Below, one piece after another: positions 10,874 through 22,787 of a stretch of 64,000 nucleotides of DNA. How positions within the stretch are numbered: position 1 is the first letter of the stretch; each line of letters opens with the position of its first letter. Made by a program: the position numbers and the translations under genes. Under the pieces are notes generated by a model. The model searched no databases, was not told the origin of the DNA, and saw nothing but the letters and a program-made list of their open reading frames with translations. The stretch is from Pyrenochaeta sp. MPI-SDFR-AT-0127 (lineage: Eukaryota; Ascomycota; Dothideomycetes; Pleosporales; Cucurbitariaceae), in the NCBI GenBank assembly GCA_020747015.1, contig JAGTJM010000060.1:145526-209525 (forward strand), written 5' to 3'.

Positions 10874-11424
10874 CTGCGAATACGTCACCAACTTCTATCA
10901 CGGCCTTGGGTGACATTGACGGCCCAATTATGTCTTCATATCCCTTACCACCATGCCCTTTCAATGGCTCAGGTTCCACCGGCCTTTTTTGAGTCTTCTC
11001 ATTATCATCTTCCTCCCTTTCTTTGTCCTAATCCTGCTCAGAAACCCATGTCTCCTCTTCCGAACCAGATGTGACGGGTTGTACGTGTCGCGGGGACCAC
11101 ATCGGATCTGCATACAGCCTATTCCGGGATGAGAGGAGATCTTGCCAGCCAGATCTAATGTTTCCGGCGAGAACGAGAGTGACGATGGAATCGTGCCAGG
11201 GGCGGTCAGGGTCGAAGGTGAGCATGTGCGTGCAAGTATCGGGCGGCGGGGGCTGAGGAGAGAGATGGAGCGGCTTTGGAACGAGATTATGGTTCTATGC
11301 ATTTTGTCAGCAGATGCTCACCCTCTTTGGAGGTCACCTTGCTTTTGAGGAGCTGCCATGTGCACAATTCCTGGTCGTAGCCTGGTTGCGTTCGAAGCAG
11401 AGCGTGCCGCAACCTTGATGCCAT
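10794..11424 (-). CDS. Small unknown protein, two or three exons (117 or 176 aa)
   Basis: Assembled from splice signals. Exon 1 is 11424-11338 (MASRLRHALLRTQPGYDQEL...). A 43-nt intron follows with a GCTGAC branch and TAG acceptor. The second exon starts at 11294 and contains DRPWHDSIVTLVLAGN and WQDLLSSRNRLYADPMWSP. Reading straight on ends at a TAG at 11030-11028 (117 aa). If 11084-11028 (57 nt, GTACAA...TTAG, phase 0 on both sides) is removed as an intron, the frame continues for 77 more codons (acidic, then EVGDVFADAIPC) to a stop at 10794, giving 176 aa. The open frame on both sides of the TAG favours the spliced form. I recognise no family. Function unknown. Confidence 0.5.
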
Positions 11425-11676
11425 GGAGAGTGTTCATAATGGAATGAAATACGTGGATGGCCCAGTCGGTGCCAGTGTCCTGATGCAACCTTGAAGCTGG
11501 ATATTGATGCCCGTTGCAGCTCCGCAAAAGCCAGATGCACGGACCCAGTTTCCAAGAAAAAAGTTCGCTGCCCTACACAGTACCATCACCATTTACCCAC
11601 GAGCCCTTAGCCTCCACAGCCTCGCTGACGCATCCTCAGCCCTCAATTCCGCTTATCCAACTTCTCTTGCTGCAAA

Positions 11677-12327
11677 ATGTCCCTCGAAGCCCCCCCGCCG
11701 TCGCGCCACATCGCCTCCAGACCCATATCACTCACTTGCGCATCCCGCATGCTGGAAAGCTATCTGAAGAACTCCGAGCGGCACCCGCACCTACATCCGG
11801 ACGCACTCATCACACCCACCGGCGTTACCTTCTCATCACATGGCGGACCCACAGGCGGCGTTGTTATGCACAATCTGCGGCGCGTAGCTGCTGGTCTTCA
11901 AGGACAATACTTAGAGCCCGAGGGTACACCAGAGCCCGAGGATGGCGAGGGAGACAATTCGGAGGAGCTTGGGCATGGGAAGAAAGTTGGAAAGAGGGTC
12001 TCGAGGGACATTAAGGGCGGCAAGGCGTCAGCAGACCAAGATGGATGGCAGAATAAAGCAGAGTACGAGCGTGATTATGTGGCTGTGGAGATTAGCGAGA
12101 TTGGGGATCGCAAACATGTCGCGCGTGATGGCAGCGGGGAGCCAGAGATTGAGGTCACTGGTGGTCCACAGGTGAGCGGCACGAAACGAAAGAAGGGCAC
12201 GCTGGACGGGCAGCATGGGCAAGATGGTCCAAAACTAGACAAGCAGGCAAGGAAGAAGGCAAAAAAGGAAAGAAATAAGCAACAGAGGAGGGAGCAAGAG
12301 AAGAAGAGGGCCGAGATGGCTGAGTAG
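11677..12327 (+). CDS. Conserved-looking Lys-rich protein, unknown function
   Basis: Intronless, 216 aa. The N-terminal 70 residues look like a folded conserved segment (SRMLESYLKNSERHPHLHPD, ALITPTGVTFSSHGGPTGGV, MHNLRRVAAGLQGQYL). The middle is acidic and Gly-rich. The last 45 residues are a continuous basic helix (KLDKQARKKAKKERNKQQRR) typical of nucleolar or RNA-associated proteins. The start at 11677 is chosen because the conserved segment follows directly. A nucleolar role is inference from the tail only. Confidence 0.65.
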   Translation: MSLEAPPPSRHIASRPISLTCASRMLESYLKNSERHPHLHPDALITPTGVTFSSHGGPTGGVVMHNLRRVAAGLQGQYLEPEGTPEPEDGEGDNSEELGHGKKVGKRVSRDIKGGKASADQDGWQNKAEYERDYVAVEISEIGDRKHVARDGSGEPEIEVTGGPQVSGTKRKKGTLDGQHGQDGPKLDKQARKKAKKERNKQQRREQEKKRAEMAE

Positions 12328-12510
12328 GATCATTCGACGTCCACATCACTGCAGCGTCAACATGACTCAGGGCAATAACGCAGTATTGAAAAATATACTT
12401 GGCTACGGGATTGCATGATGGCTCTTCGCTGTCGTCCCATTGCCACTACAGATGCGAATCCCATGATTCTCAGCATCCATTACTTCCTCGGGCGATATTC
12501 AAAGATGCGA

Positions 12511-14056
12511 CTACAGCTCCCGGTCTGCCGCCTTGAGGGGCTTCTCCTCGTCCGCTGCCTTCTCCGCAACGATTTTTTTCTCCCCAGTCCAGTTCATAGC
12601 CTTCAAGCGCTCGGTTAGAATTGGGTGCGAATGGTGGAAACTCGAGTAGAACCAGTCAGCGTCCATGCTGGAAAGGTTCTGAACTTGAAGCTTGATCAAA
12701 GAAGCACCTAGCTCGCGTGCATACCCAAGTTTCACAGCGAAAGCGTCTATGCAGAGTCAGTTTAGATGCTCATATGAAGACGGGAAGGATGACATACCAG
12801 CTTCATACTCCATGCTGCGCGTCCAGATGTTCAAGAGGAGTTTCACAATCGAGTCGGTGGGCGAAAGGATCTCGTTGAACAGGATAAATCCAACAATGAC
12901 TGGCTTCTCGCGACGAAAGCCAAAGTCTGTGTACAGCGAGTTGTTGTTGATGAATACGGAGAAGAGAGCGAACATGTAGAAAAGATGCGCCTGGCTAATG
13001 AAGAGAAGTCGTGATGTGTGATTCATCTTCCAATGACCAAGCTCATGTGCCAGAACAGCCTCAACCTCCTTGTCCGTGCTCTTCTCCAGCAATGTATCAT
13101 AGATTACGATTTTCTTCTTACCGATCCAAGGAAGTCCAGTGAAGTAGGCATTGCTGTGAGCGCTGCGCTTGCTGCCATCAATAACCTGCAATTCGGCAAG
13201 AGGGAATTGGAGCTTTGAAGCAAGGGTTTCAACAGACTCCTTGAGCTTGCCGGGCTGGAGCGGCTCGAGCTTATTGAACAGTGGTACGATGAGGATGGGG
13301 TAGATAGTCATGGCCGAGATTTGAACTACAAGCATGAAGACCCAGAGATAATAGAAGAAGTTCTGCCCCGTGCGCTTGATGATGGCCAGGAATGCGCTGC
13401 CAATTGGAATGCCAAAGGCAATGGCAAGAGCCTGGCCCTTGACCATGTCGGTGAGCCAAAGCTTAACAGTCATCTTGTTAAAGCCGAACGCCTCCTCCAG
13501 CACGAAGCTGTGGTAGTATGAGAAGCCAAGGCCGGCAACTAGATCGATCCATCCCAGAAGATACATGAATAGCAGAGACTGTGAAATCTCTCCAGAGAAC
13601 CGAACTGGCGCAAAGCGGGCGAGGACGGAACCGGCGACGCTCCAGACAATGGGATAGGCGTTGAAGTAGAGGAAGGCAAGGGACTTGGCCTGGTTGAAGA
13701 GGCCGGAGATGAAGCTGAACTTTGCCTTTGCGCGACCGTATTGCTACTGGAGATTAGCCCACAAACGCGTAGCACGAGGAAGGGATGTGCTGACCTGAGA
13801 CTTGTCGAAGGTAGCTCTGTCGATTTCCTTATCGAGTGCCTTGGGAACTGTGGTGCGCTGGAGAACGCGATATTGACGGAAGAGCAGCCAGTTTTCGAGA
13901 GCGAATTCAGCGAGCGAGAAGCCCACAACGAGGCGCTTCCATGGAAAGAGGGGACGGTCGAGCCAGCGCGCCAGGCGCTTGACTATGTTAGCCCGAGGAG
14001 TCTTGCATGATGGGTTAGGGGCTAGACTGGCATACCTGAAGCAATGCCTGGATCAT
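12511..14056 (-). CDS. STE24: CAAX prenyl protease 1 (Ste24-type zinc metalloprotease)
   Basis: Integral ER/nuclear-envelope zinc protease that removes the -AAX tripeptide from farnesylated proteins such as a-factor pheromone precursors. Four exons, 14056-14036, 13977-13795, 13743-12798 and 12746-12511, give 461 aa, the family's usual length. The M48 zinc motif is intact (AHELGHWKMNHT), and VLAHELGHW sits in the expected place after IVIYDTLLEKSTDKEVEAVL. The C-terminal ligand region EYEADAFAVKLGY is rebuilt across the last intron. Several hydrophobic segments precede the motif. The first intron uses an AAG acceptor at 13978, since the earlier TAG gives the wrong phase. It is convergent with the Lys-rich gene at 11677-12327. 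Confidence 0.93.
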
Positions 14057-14862
14057 GATTGTGGTATGGGAAAGGTGGAAAGTGAAGCTGCAAGTGCGCA
14101 AGTTGAGGACAGTTTCGCAACAGCAAAGCTGACGCGCAGGGGGGGGGGGGTCCCACTAGTCAGACAGCGGGTTCCGACAACGTCACGATGTCACATGAAA
14201 ACAAGATCACTATAAACACCAGCCAGCTCCATTGTCTCTTTCTTTGATTGCAGCCTCGTCATTGCGGCAATGACTTTATCAAACCTGGATCACACCACTC
14301 ACGTCGTTCGCCAATCACGCTCGGCGAGTAGTGATTGTCCAAGTAGCGGAACCGTCTTTTGCGCGGTCCTTTCGACCACATCACACCGCGATCATATGCC
14401 TTTCCTTGTCATAATTGATTCTTCCATGTGCACTATGGCCCTGAAGACCATGTCTAACAACGAGCCTCTTCAACAAAGCTGCAAACTGACAATCGCTACA
14501 AGTTGAACATTAAAGGCAAAGATAACAGGCCCGAAGAACAGAGATGTCATTTTCAGGTACAATCGTACAAGTACAATAGCCGCCAGAGACCATTGAGTGG
14601 TTTTATAGACAGGAGAAAAGCCCAGTGCCGAAGATACCGCGGTACCGACAATAAGAGGACACGAGTCGCTGAGATAGAATTACATATGAAAATGAAATAG
14701 TTGGCAATAACTGCTGGCCTTTGAGTTGTGTCTAGGCCCAATTACTCCCCAATTCCTGAATTTGCAAGCATACTTGAGAACTTCTTTTAGTCCTAGATTC
14801 CTGATTCTCCATGACATACCGCACTAGAGCGTCTGAGCAAGAGTGGCAAATGGTACTCACAT
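14057..14862. other. Intergenic between Ste24 and Pam17, with an 11-G run
   Basis: No gene supported. It contains the Ste24 promoter and the Pam17 3' flank. A homopolymer of 11 G lies at 14139-14149, about 85 nt upstream of the Ste24 start. Confidence 0.55.
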
Positions 14863-15654
14863 TTACGATGCCTTGGCTGCCCGGTATCTGCCAGTTTTCA
14901 AGTTGAAGGCTCGTTGGTCCTTCAGCCACCGCCTGTAGCCGCCAACACTGCCGATCTTCTCGCCATAGTAATCTGGCGGGGGGTTTGCAAGAGAGGAAGC
15001 GGTTGGGTCGACGCGGTGGCGCTTGATGCGGTTAAAGAAGGCCGAGTCTTTCTGGAGACATGTTAGTGACGATATTTACTAATACGGCTTGCAACACTCT
15101 GCTCCAGTGAAGAGGGGGCTCACCCGGGTGAAGTCCCCCAATACGCCCCTGTACGCTAGATTGAAGACCTGGTTGCCAAAGATAGGCCCAATCAGCCATC
15201 CCACCGCCATCATTCCCAATGTGCTCAAGCCCATCAGCATGAACGGGTCAAAACCACCAAGCTGCGCTGATAGCGTGGCGTCGTAGCCATTGTGGATCAT
15301 GGTGGTAAGACCATAGTATGTCACACCGATTGCGCCGACACCAGAGCATACTTGACCGATTCTTCGACGCGTCCGGCGAAGGGCGAAGAAGTCGTTCCAG
15401 GTGAGTTGGGTGTCGGATCCATTTGGCGAATTGGCCGCAGGCTGTAAGGGGGCAGAGGAGGCACTGCGCACTATGGTCCTGCTATGCGAGATCGTTGGAA
15501 GTGCGCAGGGAGAGTTTTGCCATAGCTGGAGCTTGGTGCGCCTAGTACATGTTGAAAAGGAAGCGGCGGCGGCTGTGGAGCACGGAGCGATGATCGAGGG
15601 CGGGAATCGGTTTGCAAAAGCCCTCACCGGGCAGAAGGCGCTTCTTGTGAGCAT
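14863..15654 (-). CDS. PAM17: Pam17, presequence translocase-associated motor subunit
   Basis: Mitochondrial inner-membrane protein that helps organise the import motor at the TIM23 translocase. Exons 15654-15124 and 15051-14863 are joined across a 72-nt intron, giving 239 aa. The first ~60 residues are rich in Arg, Ser and Ala with few acids, fitting a matrix-targeting presequence. The conserved core starts with LTWNDFFALRRTRRRIGQV, followed by two hydrophobic segments (GVGAIGVTYYGL and FMLMGLSTLGMMAVGWLIGP). Exon 2 supplies the family C-terminus: FFNRIKRHRVDPTASS, DYYGEKIGSV and YRRWLKDQRAFN. It is upstream of and co-directional with Ste24. Confidence 0.93.
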
Positions 15655-16044
15655 TGTGGTCGGGTTCTATATTGTGATTGGAGATGGTGCGTCGTGTTGG
15701 AATTGTGTTTGGGACGGCAATGGGGTTTCAACGAGCAGCGGAGCCCGGTCTTGGCAAAAAAGCTGCTGCGAGATGCGCAGCAAAGATGCAGACGCCCGAT
15801 GGTGGTCGGGATGAGGTATTTGATAAGGCGCTCACGAGAGATGCAGTATCTGCATCCCAGTGCGTTCAAGTCAACCAACAATCATCACACAAAAAGTTGC
15901 TTTCATATCACCTACTCCCACACGACGTCATGCTGGTTGGAGTCGGATCCTGCTGACTCAGCCGACCATGTGATGAAAATACAATAGCGAGCGCAACAGC
16001 GTGGGACTGCAGTGATCAAACCACCATCAACGACTGCGCCTTTC
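15655..16044. other. Intergenic, no gene seen
   Basis: About 390 nt holding the Pam17 promoter and the 3' flank of the SDR gene. Confidence 0.5.
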
Positions 16045-17034
16045 TCAAATATTTGGGTTCTTCCGTCTGTTCGCTCCGCCGTCCAGAACGAGCTCCTGTC
16101 CGCTCAGAAACCCGGCGCCCATGACATACTCTACCATCTCCGCCAGATCCTCTCCCCGACCCACTCTGCCCGCCGGGTGTTGCTTGTGGTAGAGCTCGTC
16201 GAGGTCCTCCGCCCAGCATTGCATGCGCAACTTCAATGCCTCATCGTCGTGCGGCGCGGTCTCTTTATAAGCTCCATTCTGAAGGTCCCTTGTCTGCTCA
16301 TCCCGAGCCTTACACTCGTGCTGCACGCTAACCCACCCTGGCGAGATTGCCATGACTCGGATGCCCCAGCGCTGGCACGAGACGGCCATGGCTTGTGTAA
16401 GAGCCAATACTCCGCCTTTGCTTGCGGCATAACCTTCACAGTCAGGATCCGACTGGTGGGCCCGAAAGGAGGAAATGTTGATGATGATGCCTCCCTCATC
16501 AAACTTGTCCTCTCCGTGCAGGTTGACTGGCAATTGATTGAACTCGTCTGTACGCTTCAAGTCTTTGGACCGGTCGATACCATTTGTTCCGTCTTCTTGC
16601 GTGTTCTTACTCTTCATGTACGGAATCACGGCTTGGCTCAGATAGAATGGGGCGCTTAGGTTGGTTTGTATGTATGCTTCCCATTGTTCGCCCGTTGCGA
16701 CGTCTTCCATAGTGCCGTTGCCTGCATTGAAGAAGCCTCTGGCAACCCCAGCGTTGTTGATCAGAACATCTATGCGACCATCGAAGAACTCGGCGGCTTT
16801 CGCAACAGCAGATCGAATCTCTGCTGGATTGCGAAGATTAGCAATCGTGGAGCTGACTCGAGGAGCATATGCAGAGAGGTGCTGGTTTACAGCATACTCG
16901 AGCTCTTCGGCGTCGAAATCGATGATGAACAAACGGTGCGATGCGGGCAGTGAAAGTAGGTGCCTTGATGTGCAGCGCCCTATGCCCCTCGCGCCCCCAG
17001 TGATGATGATATTTTTGCTTTTGGTGGAGGGCAT
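16045..17034 (-). CDS. Short-chain dehydrogenase/reductase
   Basis: Classical SDR, NAD(P)(H)-dependent oxidoreductase, intronless. The start is the ATG at 17034 (MPSTKSKNIIITGG), because the Rossmann motif TGGARGIG follows immediately; an upstream in-frame start would add 16 residues. The cofactor motif TGGARGIG, the NNAG motif (INNAGVARG), the catalytic Ser (NISSFRAH) and YAASK of the Tyr-x3-Lys pair are all present, then SPGWV. An insertion of about 35 residues (KSKNTQEDGTNGIDRSKDLK and on) sits between the NNAG region and the catalytic Ser, making the protein longer (329 aa) than the usual 250. It resembles 3-oxoacyl reductase-type SDRs (FabG-like). The substrate cannot be told from sequence. 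Confidence 0.9.
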   Translation of the reverse strand: MPSTKSKNIIITGGARGIGRCTSRHLLSLPASHRLFIIDFDAEELEYAVNQHLSAYAPRVSSTIANLRNPAEIRSAVAKAAEFFDGRIDVLINNAGVARGFFNAGNGTMEDVATGEQWEAYIQTNLSAPFYLSQAVIPYMKSKNTQEDGTNGIDRSKDLKRTDEFNQLPVNLHGEDKFDEGGIIINISSFRAHQSDPDCEGYAASKGGVLALTQAMAVSCQRWGIRVMAISPGWVSVQHECKARDEQTRDLQNGAYKETAPHDDEALKLRMQCWAEDLDELYHKQHPAGRVGRGEDLAEMVEYVMGAGFLSGQELVLDGGANRRKNPNI

Positions 17035-19641
17035 GGCGTAAGATATGCTTTTGGATTGCGAAATGTGGTGCTTTGATCTCAATACTGGGCCCGCTCGATT
17101 CTAACAACAATGGCTGCAGACAGATAGCCTTATGTACCTGGAACCCACCTCAATTCGTCCTCCGGCTCGAATAGAGTGAATGCAGCGTAAGGTTCCGGAA
17201 TAATATCATGGGCGTGGCGGAAACTCCCTTTCAGGCTGTTTTAACAGCTTGGCTTACCGAGAAATCGAGCCCTTCTGCCTGTGGTTCTCATCTGAACAGA
17301 GGAGATATGATATAAATGCTGTTGGGATCTTGGTCAGAGCTGTGGGTGTCCTGGCCAACAGGGCCGCGGATCCGTTGCACAAAGGGCTAGCTCGCTCCAT
17401 CGGATATTCTTGCGATGACAATATACGGCGGGGAATGTCTCTCGAGCTCAGATGCTGTGCTCACTGCCCAAGTAACATGTCTGCCACCCGAATGGGGGCT
17501 CGGGAACTGTGGACCAGGTGCGCGCTACGGAAAGTCGGAGCGGGTTGCGGACCGTAAACTGATCATCACGCGAAGGTTATGAACACTCTATTGCCGTGAG
17601 TAGTGGACTTGTTCAGCAACTTATTGCAGCACAAAAAGCTTTGCCTCTATATCCCCTCACTCCATTACGCGAAGTCTGGGCTACTGGTGGATCATAGGTA
17701 TTTCAACCAACCACCACGATTTCAGGGTTTAGTCTTCTCAAAGACTGGAAGAAGCCACAAAAGCCCTCCAATTGCTCGTCTCATCAAACCATCAGTCCCA
17801 CTAAGGAGGCCTTTCTCCGTCTAACAATCCTTAATATTCTTTAGGCTGCAGCACTTCTAGGTGAGAACATGTTCAAAACTCATGCTCCGTGTCGCGTATC
17901 TCCCGATTGGTCTACCCTGAGCCGTGTTTACGGAATATCCACCCTTGTCACCTTTCCAAACTGTTCGAAGGATCTGACCGCGGCTGCACCGGGCCCATAC
18001 TCTGACGTGAGCCTGCTCCTCTGTTCTGCTACAAACCAGCATAGCCGCCGCATTTTGTAGTTAGTTATTGGGGCCGAGAGGAGATTTGAATTACTTCGCG
18101 GACCGCCAACATGATATATAACAAAGCCGTATGTAGCAGCAGTTTTGTTCCCTACAACGCGTTGCCATCCCGCGAACACCCGGTTGCGGACAACAACAAC
18201 AACAACAACAACAACATGGGTTTTCTGAGCCATCAGAAGGCGAGGCTAACGCGGATCATCCGCGTCGCCGGGAACTCGAGCCGGTCCTTCCACCACGATT
18301 GTGAGGTGCATCTCTACTTTGAGATCAATATTCTACGTCTCCCATCAACTCCACCGACCTACGATGCTCTCACCCGTATCCTTGCATCGGCTATGCAAAC
18401 TGCAAACTACATTCATTTTACAGACCAAGAACATTCCCACAAACATGAAAAAAAAAAGCAATGAGACCAAGCACCATTTTAAACAACGCCTGTTCCTGGT
18501 CCAAATGTCATGCTTGATGCCACAAAGAATGGCTCTCGGCTGTGATTGTCCATCTGTCAATGATTACAATGCTCAATAGTGACGTTTTAGCTGGCGCACC
18601 TGTGATTTCTGTCCTGAGACCAAGATTCATTAATCTGACTCTCTTCAGTAATTTCTTCTATTCTGATACTCTACATTGGTGAGGCTTCATCTCCATATAC
18701 TTGTATCCCTCAGGATTGTATTTGAGACTACCAAACCTTCTCTACAGTCATTGTTCAGCTTCCAAAACCGCCGATTTCTTGATGAACCTGGAGTAAAGCA
18801 ATTCAAGGTTCATAAATGTCTCGGACAACAGATTCGTGATCTGACATACTCGAACTCAACCTGTTACGAAGCAGCGAGAAACTAACATTACGTGATCTCA
18901 CTCACATACCGTTGATCCGGTACTTTGCTACTAGTTGCTGATTGATGGGATTTCAGTGATCAATTGCCCTTATCAGGTAGGGTGTAGCCTAAGTCAGGAT
19001 AATGAACCGAGCTGCATTGAGGGCGTTTCGGATCATCAGCAGCAGACAGCAGGGAGCGAGCGAAACATTTTGCTAGAATGGAGCTCCTTTCTGTATGAAG
19101 GAACTCGTTGTTTTTCGGGTGCCAGGGCTCCCTCAAATTTTGGTGGTAGCCTGATACTCAGCAACAATGAGCTCATCTGTAAGTCGACTGGTGGTGTTAT
19201 TCGATCGCTTGGACTACGGGAAAATCCTGATCGGAACTTGGCATTAAAAGTCACACCTGAAGTGAGACTGCATGTAGTCGGCAAGGCTGTTTGTCTGTTC
19301 AAAAAGGATTGCCTAACAGCTAGTTCGTAGTTCCACGAGGTCAGCGCAACTACACTATGGACACGAAACCATGCATTTATGCTTACGAAACTATCTTCAG
19401 TAGCCGCCTGTTCTTCTCTAGCCTGATCGTAACAGGTATTACTATGACGCCAGCCTCGCTCGATGATCAATTCCAACCCTAGCACGATCCAGTATACCCA
19501 TATCCATCTTTGGAATCCCCTCTTATATTTTAACACTCCTTCAACATTGGTGTTCGGTGAATGCGTCGCCTCCTGCTGTATAGGAGTCTCCAATCGCAAA
19601 AAGCCATCAATTTTTGTCAGTTGTTGATATCACATGATGAT
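17035..19641. other. 2.6-kb intergenic tract with an AAC microsatellite
   Basis: No supported gene. Frames of up to 187 codons occur but lack ATG starts, domains or splice structure. An AAC trinucleotide repeat of about 26 nt lies at 18190-18215. Base composition is like the rest of the gene compartment, so this is not a RIP-mutated insert. Confidence 0.5.
18190..18215. repeat. AAC trinucleotide microsatellite
   Basis: Uninterrupted AAC repeats of about 8.7 units in an intergenic tract. Probably a length-polymorphic marker; no function implied. Confidence 0.85.
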
Positions 19642-21374
19642 CTACGCCTTCTTGGTGAGTTTGGCCTTGCTTGCTGCAAGTGCACCGGCCAAACTATACT
19701 GAGTGTTTATACCATCAATACGATGGACCGCATTCAGGTTCTTGACGCAAGTGATTTGGAAGCACGTAGCAGTGCCCTGGCGAGAAGCAATCGTGGAGTA
19801 GGCGAGAAAGTACTCCCAGATCTGATAAGATGTTAGCGATATCGAATAACATCGGATAATCAATACTTACACGATACCATCGCACCCCATACTTGGCAAT
19901 GACCTTGTCCTTGTTGGCGAGCCAATTGCGGTACCACCTCCAAAGTGTCGCGGAGTAATGAACGCCAATGGTGTCTACCATCTTAACCTCGAAACCCGCC
20001 CCCTCAAGCTTGTCGATGACAAAACCGAGAGGAGTAGAAGCATCAGCACCTGGAAAGATGTACTTATTCATGAAGAGGCCCCAGGTGAAGTCCTCAAACT
20101 GCCAAGCCTTCCGAAGACCAGCAATTTGGAGGAAAAACACGCCATCATCTTCGAGCATATTGTATACTTGGTCAAAGAAACCGCCTAAATGACGAACACC
20201 GACGTGTTCGGCCATCTCGAGGCAGGTGATCTTGTTGTAGCCGCCTGGTGGAAGGGGAATGTCACGATAGTCCATGCATAGGATCCTTGACTGTTCTTCT
20301 TCAATGCCAGACTTCCTAAGGCCATTGTTGCCCCAAGCTGTTTGGTTGCGACCAAGCGTGACGCCTGTGACGTGGGCGCCGTAATTGACAGAGGCGAATT
20401 TGGAGAGAGTGCCCCATCCGCAGCCGATGTCGAGCATCTTTTCGCCCTTCTTCAAATCTATCTTCTCACACACAACAGCCATTTTATTGTCCTGTAGTTG
20501 TTCCAGACTCTCCTCCTTATTTATGTCGGAGATGACACCAGAAGTGTAGATCATGCGAGGACCGAGGAACCAGCCGTAGAAATCGTCGCCGCGGTCGTAA
20601 TGGTCTCGTACCTGCTCCTCGTCTGGACAATGTTTCAGCCGGGCATTCATACTATGCGCATAAAACCAAATGGAAATAGCTTACCCTGCGATCTGGAGTG
20701 CACGATCATCTCAGGGATGAAACCGAAGAGGAAGTGCTTGATAAGACCAAGCGTGAATCGCGGTTTGGACCAGTCATGGCGCCATTCAAGAATGTCCAGC
20801 ATGTCACCGTTGAGCTCTACCTCACCATCGAAGTATTTTTCTTGGAAAGTTTCGATGGGAATAAGCTTCTTGCCATAGTAAGCATCACGGTCCTCTTCTT
20901 TGGTGAATTTGAGGTAATGTTCGATGGGCTTTCCTGGCAACTTGGCCTTTTCATTCTTACGGGGAGCGAATTCAGACGTGAGCCACCAGAAGGGCCCAAG
21001 TATCGGGAGGGCTAAGACGAGGGCAAGGAAGACCCAAGTCTTGAAGCCCATGCCCCAGCTCCAAGTGATATAGGCTGGGACACCAATAAGCAATGAGATG
21101 AGGGCGATGTTGTTGAACGACTCGCGACCGGAGCCTTCTGCGGGTAGAGGGGCATTGGCAATCGTCGGGTACTGTTGTTCACCCAGTGTCAGCCAGCAGA
21201 CTCTCCCGTTTGGCGCTCAATGACCGGTGTGTGGGGGTGGGTTTCCCTTCAAAGATTCACATGCAAACTTACAGCCGTAGTCTTGACACCACAGTCGAAT
21301 TGGGGTGATGTGGGCGAGGGCGCCGGAGGCGTCTCAACCCACTCAAAGTTCTCCTCAGAGGTATTGCTGCTCAT
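19642..21374 (-). CDS. MTS1: Sphingolipid C9-methyltransferase
   Basis: SAM-dependent enzyme that adds the C9 methyl branch to the sphingoid base of fungal glucosylceramides; membrane bound. Four exons, 21374-21273, 21171-20685, 20622-19871 and 19821-19642, give 506 aa with all phases consistent. The cytosolic N-terminus (MSSNTSEENFEWVETPP) is followed by two hydrophobic helices (NIALISLLIGVPAYITW and TWVFLALVLALPILGPFWWL). Next comes a cyclopropane-fatty-acid-synthase-type methyltransferase fold with RDHYDRGDDFYGWFLGPRM, the SAM site LDIGCGWGTLSKFA, and EMAEHVGVRHLGGFF. The start at 21374 is preferred over an in-frame Met 23 codons upstream because the acidic leader is typical. The order methyltransferase - phosphatase - eisosome protein carries no evident pathway link. 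Confidence 0.93.
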
Positions 21375-21756
21375 CTTGCGCAGCGCTGGGGAATTTTGCA
21401 AGACGGAAAAGTGCAGTTGTTGGGTTTTGGATGGCTGTGCCAAGCAGGAACGGTGAACAAGCGAGACTCCCTAGCCAGGGGTAGCTTGACTTTGAAGCTT
21501 AGCGCCCAGTAGCAGGACGCGCAGCCCTCGAAAAGGTGCTCTTGTGCGCCAAAGGGCGATGAACACGGTTTGACCGAGAAGTGTGGATTGCTCTAGATTT
21601 TGACTTTTTCACACACACTCTCTCTCTCTTATTTTTGGCTTTTCGCTCGTTTGTAGCTGGAGTTGAGGACAGGCGCCAGCCATGAAAATACAGTGCGGGG
21701 ATCGTGGGTCTTCAGTTTTTCGCATCTGCCAGGGCTTAACTGGAGGAACACGATAA

Positions 21757-22787
21757 TTATTGAGCATCGACAAGTAGCTTCCTCTTGATAATGTCTATCG
21801 TTTCCGTTGTGACACCAATTTTTGCGAGATAATTGCACACACCACCGTACTCTTCCAGAAGGTGCGCGTGTACACTCTTCACCACATCCGAGGGGCAGAG
21901 AGCAAACCTCTCCGAAAGACCAATAGATTGAATCTCCTTCATCCTTGCCTCCTTCTCTGATGCAAGCTCGGCCTCTGAGCTGCGATAATCTAGATCAATG
22001 GCTTGTTCGTCAACTCCTAGCAGGAAAAGTACCAGCATCACGACGAGCCCTGTTCGATCTTTGCCTTGGGTGCAATGAACCAAAATGGGCCAGTTATGTT
22101 CCTCCGCAAACACGTCAAAGACTTGCTTCACCTCGTATGTGCATACATCTAGAGAGCTTATGGCCAGTCCGACAAGTCCCATCTTTTCCATATGTGGCGA
22201 GAGGATTTTAATGGCATCCAGACGGTAGCCCAACAACATTAGGCCGACCAAATGGATGTACTCGAACCAAGACAGTTTTGAAAGTAACATGCGGGAGAAG
22301 GCAGAACCATTGAAATTGATGTTGTAGTACGCAATATTGGGCATTTTCAGGGGTTCAGCAACAGCATCGTTTGTTTGGGAGAGGGCGGCCGAAGCCTTGA
22401 TATTCGCAGCTTGTTTTCGGGCTTGTTCAATGTGCTCGGTCCTATTGCCAATTAGGAGGGGTTTGTGCAATCTTTGAAGCATTGATTGCATACTTGGTTC
22501 GCAAGTCGATTATGCTTTTCACCTTGTAGTCATGAATGAGTCTCTGTCTGTCTTGGAAGGATGCTTCGTCTTGTGCTGTCAGCACTGCACATGGCAATGG
22601 AGGACGGAATACACACCGGGCCGAGCGCATCGGTACAGCAACCCTGTCTGTAGGCGTCTGTAGAACGGTAAGCATCGTATATGGAGCAAACTTGACAAAC
22701 ATACCGTGTATGAGTGGCCTCGTTCACGAACTCGCTCACATCGCGGAAATTTAGAATGCTGCCTAGTGGCGGGCGCAGTCCTGTCAT
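21757..22787 (-). CDS. Siw14-like / Y_phosphatase3-family phosphatase
   Basis: Cys-based phosphatase of the Y_phosphatase3 group, 294 aa. Five exons were worked out (22787-22705, 22657-22617, 22569-22494, 22441-21757) with three tiny internal introns of 47, 47 and 52 nt; only the last exon forms a long frame. The reconstructed N-terminus has the family sequence SILNFRDVSEFV, GLLYRCARPDEASFQDR and IIDLRTK. The catalytic P-loop HCTQGKDRTGL follows the CX5R rule. The next residues (VVMLVLFLLGVDEQAIDLDY) are typical. It could act on phosphotyrosine, phosphoinositides or inositol pyrophosphates; sequence alone does not decide. Note: the exon count is four coding exons with three introns. Confidence 0.9.

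Noticed and set aside
19036..19599. 187-codon minus-strand frame between the SDR and methyltransferase genes
   Set aside because: No ATG at the start, no recognisable domain, competing plus-strand frame over the same bases.
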